This document shows, piece by piece, positions 15,551-18,397 of a stretch of 18,397 bases of DNA (its first letter is position 1; every line of letters begins with the position of its first letter). The stretch covers positions 1-18,397 of the forward strand of contig CAZYPU010000021.1 of assembly GCA_964649665.1 (NCBI GenBank), given 5' to 3'. The translations under genes and the position numbers were made by a program. Below the pieces are notes generated by a model, which made no database searches, had not been told where the DNA came from, and worked only from the letters and a program-made list of their open reading frames with translations. The stretch comes from CAZYPU01 sp964649665. Lineage in GTDB: Bacteria > Omnitrophota > Gorgyraeia > JABMRN01 > RBG-13-46-9.

Positions 15551-15687
15551 ATTTTGAATACCTAAAGACGTTGTCTCTCCCAATCCCGCGCGGCCTATAT
15601 TTTGTATCGTGGAGCACCCCGCATGGCCTTGTATGTTTCATTGCGGTACGCGGGACTCCCGTTGGTCGCGAGATTTCCTTCGGTCAC

Positions 15688-15779
15688 AGGACACGCGTCC
15701 TTGTTCACACAGGACAGTGTCTTGGTTCCACACGGGACACTGCCCCGCTTCCAAACAGGACAGGGTACCTTAAATATAC
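15688..15779. repeat. Four degenerate 23-bp tandem units with local hairpins
   Basis: (A/G)GGAC recurs at 15688, 15711, 15734 and 15757, exactly 23 bases apart, each followed by a short complementary block: AGGAC/GTCCT, AGGAC/GTCTT, CGGG/CCCG and AGG/CCT. Stem bases change while pairing is largely kept. Twenty-three is not a multiple of three, so this is not a coding repeat. It sits in the 330-base non-coding stretch 15584-15913. Confidence 0.6.
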
Positions 15780-15783
15780 CACC

Positions 15784-15816
15784 AAAAGCAAAAAGCCTCA
15801 AGGTCTATCTTGAGGC
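15784..15816 (-). terminator. Rho-independent terminator
   Basis: On the minus strand a perfect 8-base stem, GCCTCAAG (15809-15816) with CTTGAGGC (15795-15802) and a 6-base loop, is followed by TTTTTGCTTTT. It lies about 100 bases after the stop of the coiled-coil gene at 15914 and would separate that unit from the sulfotransferase. Confidence 0.85.
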
Positions 15817-15822
15817 TGGCGG

Positions 15823-15897
15823 AATTAAGGGGACACACAACTTAATTCATTGACAAGTCGGTTTTGGCCGATGAATTAAGTTGTGTGTCCCTTAATT
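15823..15897. repeat. REP/MITE-like palindrome
   Basis: A 28-base arm (15823-15850) is matched by a 27-base inverse (15871-15897), perfect except for one missing C, around a 20-base loop. The arms contain GGGGACACACAACTTAATTC. They share the GGGGACACA core with the ends of the HUH transposon at 16317-17454, but not the rest. It looks like the paired ends of a related element lacking its transposase. Confidence 0.82.
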
Positions 15898-15913
15898 ATC
15901 AAACGGATGAATA

Positions 15914-16204
15914 TTATGCGTGTACTTTTTCTTCAAGGTTTGTAATACGTGTTTCGTGATCAGTTATTTTCCCCTTTATTTCTTTGACCTGTTTATTCGT
16001 ATCAGTAACAACGGTCTCAATTCGGTTAAATCTTTGGTCTATAGAAACGAACCGAGCATCATGTGTCTCAAGCTTTCGAATAATGGTGCTATGACCTTCG
16101 GCTACTCTCTTTATATCAGAACTCATATTCTCAAGCAACACTCTGGTACTGTGCTCGAGATCACTATTTTTTTGAACCTGTTTAGAAGTTTTTCTCTTTT
16201 TCAT
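15914..16204 (-). CDS. Small coiled-coil protein (copy 1)
   Basis: A 96-residue hydrophilic protein. The basic N-terminus (MKKRKTSKQVQKN) is followed by an extended heptad-rich coiled coil, ending DHETRITNLEEKVHA. It is a paralogue of the protein at 17616-17963, sharing EGHS, DTN(K/Q) and (D/N)HETRI(T/S)(N/K)LEEKVHA. There is no signal peptide or known catalytic motif. It has its own promoter (16231-16259), AAGGA before the ATG, and a terminator at 15784. A structural or oligomerising role is possible; the family is not recognised by name. Confidence 0.72.
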   Translation of the reverse strand: MKKRKTSKQVQKNSDLEHSTRVLLENMSSDIKRVAEGHSTIIRKLETHDARFVSIDQRFNRIETVVTDTNKQVKEIKGKITDHETRITNLEEKVHA

Positions 16205-16230
16205 TTATTAATCCTTCGTTTACAAGCGTA

Positions 16231-16280
16231 ACTATACCACAACGGCCCGTGGTTGTAAAGATATTTTTTCTCGTCGAGAA
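16231..16280 (-). promoter_or_regulatory. Promoter and operator-like palindrome of coiled-coil gene 1
   Basis: On the minus strand TTTACA (16254-16259) and TATAGT (16231-16236) have a 17-base spacer. Just upstream of the -35 is a perfect 13-base palindrome, TTCTCGTCGAGAA (16268-16280). Both are conserved in front of the second copy, which points to a functional operator. Confidence 0.7.
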
Positions 16281-16332
16281 TCGGTATATTTATCATCAGC
16301 TTTGACCTGCTTTCTTAAAATGGGGACACATC

Positions 16333-17004
16333 CTATTTTTCTTTTCTAGGCCTGCCTTTCGGCTTTGTTTTTATTTTGATGTCCAATTTTTCTGATATGT
16401 ATTTAATGAAATTTGCGGAACCCAAAGGCGTTCCTTTAAATGTTGCTTTCCGAATTATGGCGATCTCATTTTCTTCATCCCGTTGGGCTAAGAATTTCAT
16501 ATATTCCTGCCTTTCAAGATTATTGTACCATATAGGATCTACGAAATCATTCTGTTTCTGTTTGGAATATCCAAGACTAGCACTAGACCATTTATAATGC
16601 TCTGGTTTATCAACCATCCCGGCTCGTACAGGATTTCTTTCTACATAGCGGCAAGCAGCCCAAAGATAGCTGTCGCTCTCTATTAAGGACGAATAGAACC
16701 TGCATTCCCAGAGCCTTCCTGTTCTTTTATATTTCTTATTTATGTACTGCGTATATCCCAGGCTCAATTTTTGCATCATTTTAGAAAGTGCATTAACTAT
16801 TAGGGGAACCAGAATCATATGGACATGATTCGGCATAAGGCAATAGGTGTTTGTTTTGCAGGGGCACTCCTTGATATATCTTCTTAACAAATCTAGATAT
16901 TTCTTCTTATCGTTGCTATTGAAAAATATCTTCTGCCTGTTATTTCCCCTTTGTACTACATGATGCGGGAAATCCACCTCTGTCATCCTCGCTATTCTTG
17001 GCAT
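16333..17004 (-). CDS. REP-associated tyrosine transposase (RAYT, Y1 HUH family)
   Basis: A 223-residue HUH single-strand endonuclease/transposase, normal length for the family. The opening PRIARMTEVDFPHHVVQRGNN is diagnostic. The metal-binding HUH motif is NHVHMIL (H60, H62). A catalytic tyrosine is expected in LGYTQYINKKYKRTG (Y84 or Y87). YVERNPVRAGMV with YKWSSAS is the usual C-terminal signature. The tail KTKPKGRPRKEK is basic and its end is encoded by the terminal inverted repeat. It begins 3 bases after the small gene's stop. All key residues are present, so it may be active. Confidence 0.93.
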   Translation of the reverse strand: MPRIARMTEVDFPHHVVQRGNNRQKIFFNSNDKKKYLDLLRRYIKECPCKTNTYCLMPNHVHMILVPLIVNALSKMMQKLSLGYTQYINKKYKRTGRLWECRFYSSLIESDSYLWAACRYVERNPVRAGMVDKPEHYKWSSASLGYSKQKQNDFVDPIWYNNLERQEYMKFLAQRDEENEIAIIRKATFKGTPLGSANFIKYISEKLDIKIKTKPKGRPRKEK

Positions 17005-17007
17005 TTT

Positions 17008-17244
17008 CTATTCATTCCACCATTTGCATTCTTCAAGCGCAAATTGTGTAAAATACTTTAGACTGACAAGCATTTTGTTGTATGTTTCTAAAATATGAAG
17101 TGCCTGTTTGGTCGGACTGTGTGCAAGAGTCATTATTATAAATTCTTTTTCCTTCACCGTTAATCTTCCAGTTAGAAGATGCTTTCCCATTTTTAATATT
17201 TCACTGATAGGAATTTGTTTCTGTTTACTGATAAAGCTTTTCAT
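17008..17244 (-). CDS. Small protein coupled to the RAYT transposase
   Basis: A 78-residue protein preceded by a near-perfect AAAGGAGGTGA ribosome site, the strongest in this region, and ending 3 bases before the transposase ATG. It is mostly helical and lysine-rich (ISEILKMGKHLLTGRLTVKEK, then QALHILETYNKMLVSL). It lies within the terminal repeats, so it is part of the transposon. It could be a DNA-binding accessory or a leader setting transposase expression; it is not a recognised family. Confidence 0.7.
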   Translation of the reverse strand: MKSFISKQKQIPISEILKMGKHLLTGRLTVKEKEFIIMTLAHSPTKQALHILETYNKMLVSLKYFTQFALEECKWWNE

Positions 17245-17615
17245 AAATTCACCTCCTTTCCCTAATTTGTTCCTCCATATGTATAGACGTAAGAAATGTT
17301 ATTTTGCGGGCATTATTTTTGAAAAAAGATTGCGGGGGAAAAAGAAAGTGAGATTTTATCGGTTAGTTAGATAGCCCAAAAAAAACAAGAATTGGAATAA
17401 GGACAAGGCCAAAAGGAGGGCTGGGGGAAGAAAAATAGGATGTGTCCCCATTTTCCGAAAATCCCATCCTCAAACTGCTCCGTATCCCAATCCCTGCTAA
17501 GTACGATTAGCGGACATAGAGACACCCGTAGCGTGAATGTGACAAGACAGTCTTCTGGATTTTACAACAAGGTATGTTTAGGAAGGACTATTTGGAATAT
17601 TCAAACAGGTAAATA

Positions 17616-17963
17616 TTATGCGTGTACTTTTTCTTCAAGCTTTGATATGCGTGTTTCGTGATTATCAAGTTTTTTTCCTATGGATTTGACTGTTTGATTC
17701 GTATCTATAACAGCCATTTTTACCGACTGCAATTCTGACTTGATCGACCCCACTTCGGACTTAACAATCCCTAATTCGGACCTAACTATCTCAACCTCTG
17801 ATCCAATTTTATTTATTTTACCCGAGAGAGAACTATGCCCTTCGCCCACTGTCTTGACCTCTTTGCGCATCTGCTCCATCAACGCGCCCATGTGTCGCTT
17901 GAATTCTTCTTTGATCTCGGAAATAATACTTTTATTTGTGTTGCTCTTTTTTGCTTTCTTCAT
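17616..17963 (-). CDS. Small coiled-coil protein (copy 2)
   Basis: A 115-residue paralogue of the gene at 15914. The basic N-terminus (MKKAKKSNTNKS) leads into a long coiled coil with a near-repeated heptapeptide pattern (IVRSELG, IVKSEVG, SIKSELQ, SVKMAV), then SIGKKLDNHETRISKLEEKVHA. It is 19 residues longer than copy 1, mostly from this seven-residue expansion. No signal peptide or enzyme motif is seen. The promoter at 17990-18018 is the counterpart of that of copy 1. The 150 bases between its stop and the transposon end (17455-17615) hold nothing recognisable, including no terminator. Confidence 0.73.
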   Translation of the reverse strand: MKKAKKSNTNKSIISEIKEEFKRHMGALMEQMRKEVKTVGEGHSSLSGKINKIGSEVEIVRSELGIVKSEVGSIKSELQSVKMAVIDTNQTVKSIGKKLDNHETRISKLEEKVHA

Positions 17964-17989
17964 TTATTAATCTTCCGTTTACAAGCGTA

Positions 17990-18039
17990 AATATACCACA
18001 ACGGTTCAAGAATGTAAAGATATTTTTTCTCGTCGAGAA
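17990..18039 (-). promoter_or_regulatory. Promoter and operator-like palindrome of coiled-coil gene 2
   Basis: TTTACA (18013-18018) and TATATT (17990-17995) with a 17-base spacer on the minus strand, and the same TTCTCGTCGAGAA palindrome at 18027-18039 as in front of copy 1. The intervening spacer differs between copies while these three elements are kept. Confidence 0.7.
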
Positions 18040-18094
18040 TTAGTGTGTTTACCGTCGGATTTAACTTGTTTATCCCTCGGATGAAACTTATCCA

Positions 18095-18397
18095 CTAAAT
18101 CTTACTAATCTTCTGGCCTCTTCTATTCAGTATGTTGGAGAATTTCAAAGAGATGGCTTTCAAGTCCATGGGTTTTACAGCGTAGTCTGTTGCGCCTAAT
18201 TTCAGGGCTTCTTCGGCCACGTCGTCGCTTACCCATGCCGAGACTATCAAAATATCGATTTTCGGGTTTATTTCTTTTGCTTCTTTTACGACAGTCATGC
18301 CGCTTTTTTTCGGCATTTTAATATCAAGCAGGATAAGGTCGCATGGATTTTGTTTAACGAATTCAACGGCTTCATCGCCATCATTCGCCTCTTTAAA
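18095..18397 (-). CDS. Response-regulator receiver domain, 5' truncated by window edge
   Basis: The last 100 or so residues of a CheY-like receiver, open to the right edge and ending in TAG. The phospho-acceptor Asp is in DLILLDIKMPKKSG, the switch Ser in ILIVSAW, and the conserved Lys in DYAVKPMDL. The protein ends about 20 residues after the Lys (LKFSNILNRRGQKISKI), so no output domain follows the receiver; one could precede it beyond the edge. It would accept phosphate from a histidine kinase not in view. It is transcribed toward the coiled-coil gene 2, 131 bases away. Confidence 0.9.
   Translation of the reverse strand, partial: FKEANDGDEAVEFVKQNPCDLILLDIKMPKKSGMTVVKEAKEINPKIDILIVSAWVSDDVAEEALKLGATDYAVKPMDLKAISLKFSNILNRRGQKISKI

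Larger units (their letters stand above)
16317..17454 (-). mobile_element. HUH/Y1 (RAYT-type) transposon, 1.14 kb, complete
   Basis: The element is bounded by perfect 27-base inverted repeats, 16317-16343 and 17428-17454 (core TGGGGACACATCCTATTTTT). It contains a small accessory gene and a REP-associated tyrosine transposase in tandem. The transposase stop codon lies inside the left repeat. No target-site duplication is seen at the ends, as expected for single-strand HUH transposition. GGGGACACA ends are common beside Y1 transposases in metagenomic genomes. The region 17245-17427 is the leader of the small gene, with no strong promoter visible. Confidence 0.88.

Noticed and set aside
15685..15779. 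CRISPR array
   Set aside because: Four degenerate units of 23 bases with no spacers and no cas genes nearby.
15595..15853. Overlapping 68- and 83-codon frames on opposite strands
   Set aside because: They read through 23-base repeats (not a multiple of three), a terminator and part of a palindrome; no ribosome site supports either.

Overview
The window is bacterial and almost every gene is read on the minus strand, so transcription runs from high to low coordinates. No ribosomal or tRNA marker is present, so the source organism cannot be fixed. The Bat/MoxR cluster with a glycogen synthase, the many 'TGTCATTCTGAGG...CTCAGGATGACA' intergenic repeats, the radical SAM/B12-type proteins and the moderate GC would suit an uncultured Gram-negative-type lineage such as Omnitrophota or a relative; this is a guess from style, not proof. 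A run of ten N at 14715-14724 shows this is a scaffolded, probably metagenomic, assembly.

Layout from left to right. (1) 1-720: the 5' two-thirds or so of an ISNCY/IS1202-type DDE transposase running off the left edge, with its promoter and repeated AGGACATT boxes. (2) 748-918: a multi-hairpin intergenic repeat (copy A). (3) 959-11217: one long operon, transcribed from a clear sigma70-type promoter at 11309-11336, in the order MoxR AAA+ ATPase, DUF58 protein, membrane-anchored DUF4381-like protein, BatA (VWA), BatB (VWA), BatC (TPR), BatD, BatE-like (TPR-TM-SH3), then glycogen synthase GlgA. Several junctions are 4-base ATGA overlaps. Two junctions carry repeats: a roughly 205-bp imperfect palindrome between DUF58 and the DUF4381-like gene, and repeat copy C between batB and batC. 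(4) 11363-11533: repeat copy B, nearly identical to copy A. (5) 11557-14648: two tandem radical SAM proteins with N-terminal B12-binding-like domains, driven by a promoter (14679-14706) that is a near copy of the one driving the Bat operon; the assembly gap lies directly upstream. (6) 14725-15550: a sulfotransferase-like gene whose 3' end is lost in the gap. (7) 15584-15913: a non-coding stretch with a 23-bp-period tandem repeat, a Rho-independent terminator and a REP/MITE-like palindrome. (8) 15914-18040: two paralogous small coiled-coil genes, each with the same promoter and operator-like palindrome, flanking a complete 1.14-kb HUH (RAYT/Y1) transposon with perfect 27-bp terminal inverted repeats. 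(9) 18095-18397: the C-terminal part of a response-regulator receiver domain, cut by the right edge.

Functional picture. The MoxR-DUF58-Bat proteins are expected to form a membrane-associated chaperone-like assembly: an AAA+ ATPase working with VWA metal-binding-site proteins and periplasmic TPR and Ig-like domains. The unusual aspect is that glgA is translationally coupled to its last gene. The radical SAM pair plus sulfotransferase looks like a small-molecule or envelope modification locus. The right end is an accessory, transposon-rich area.
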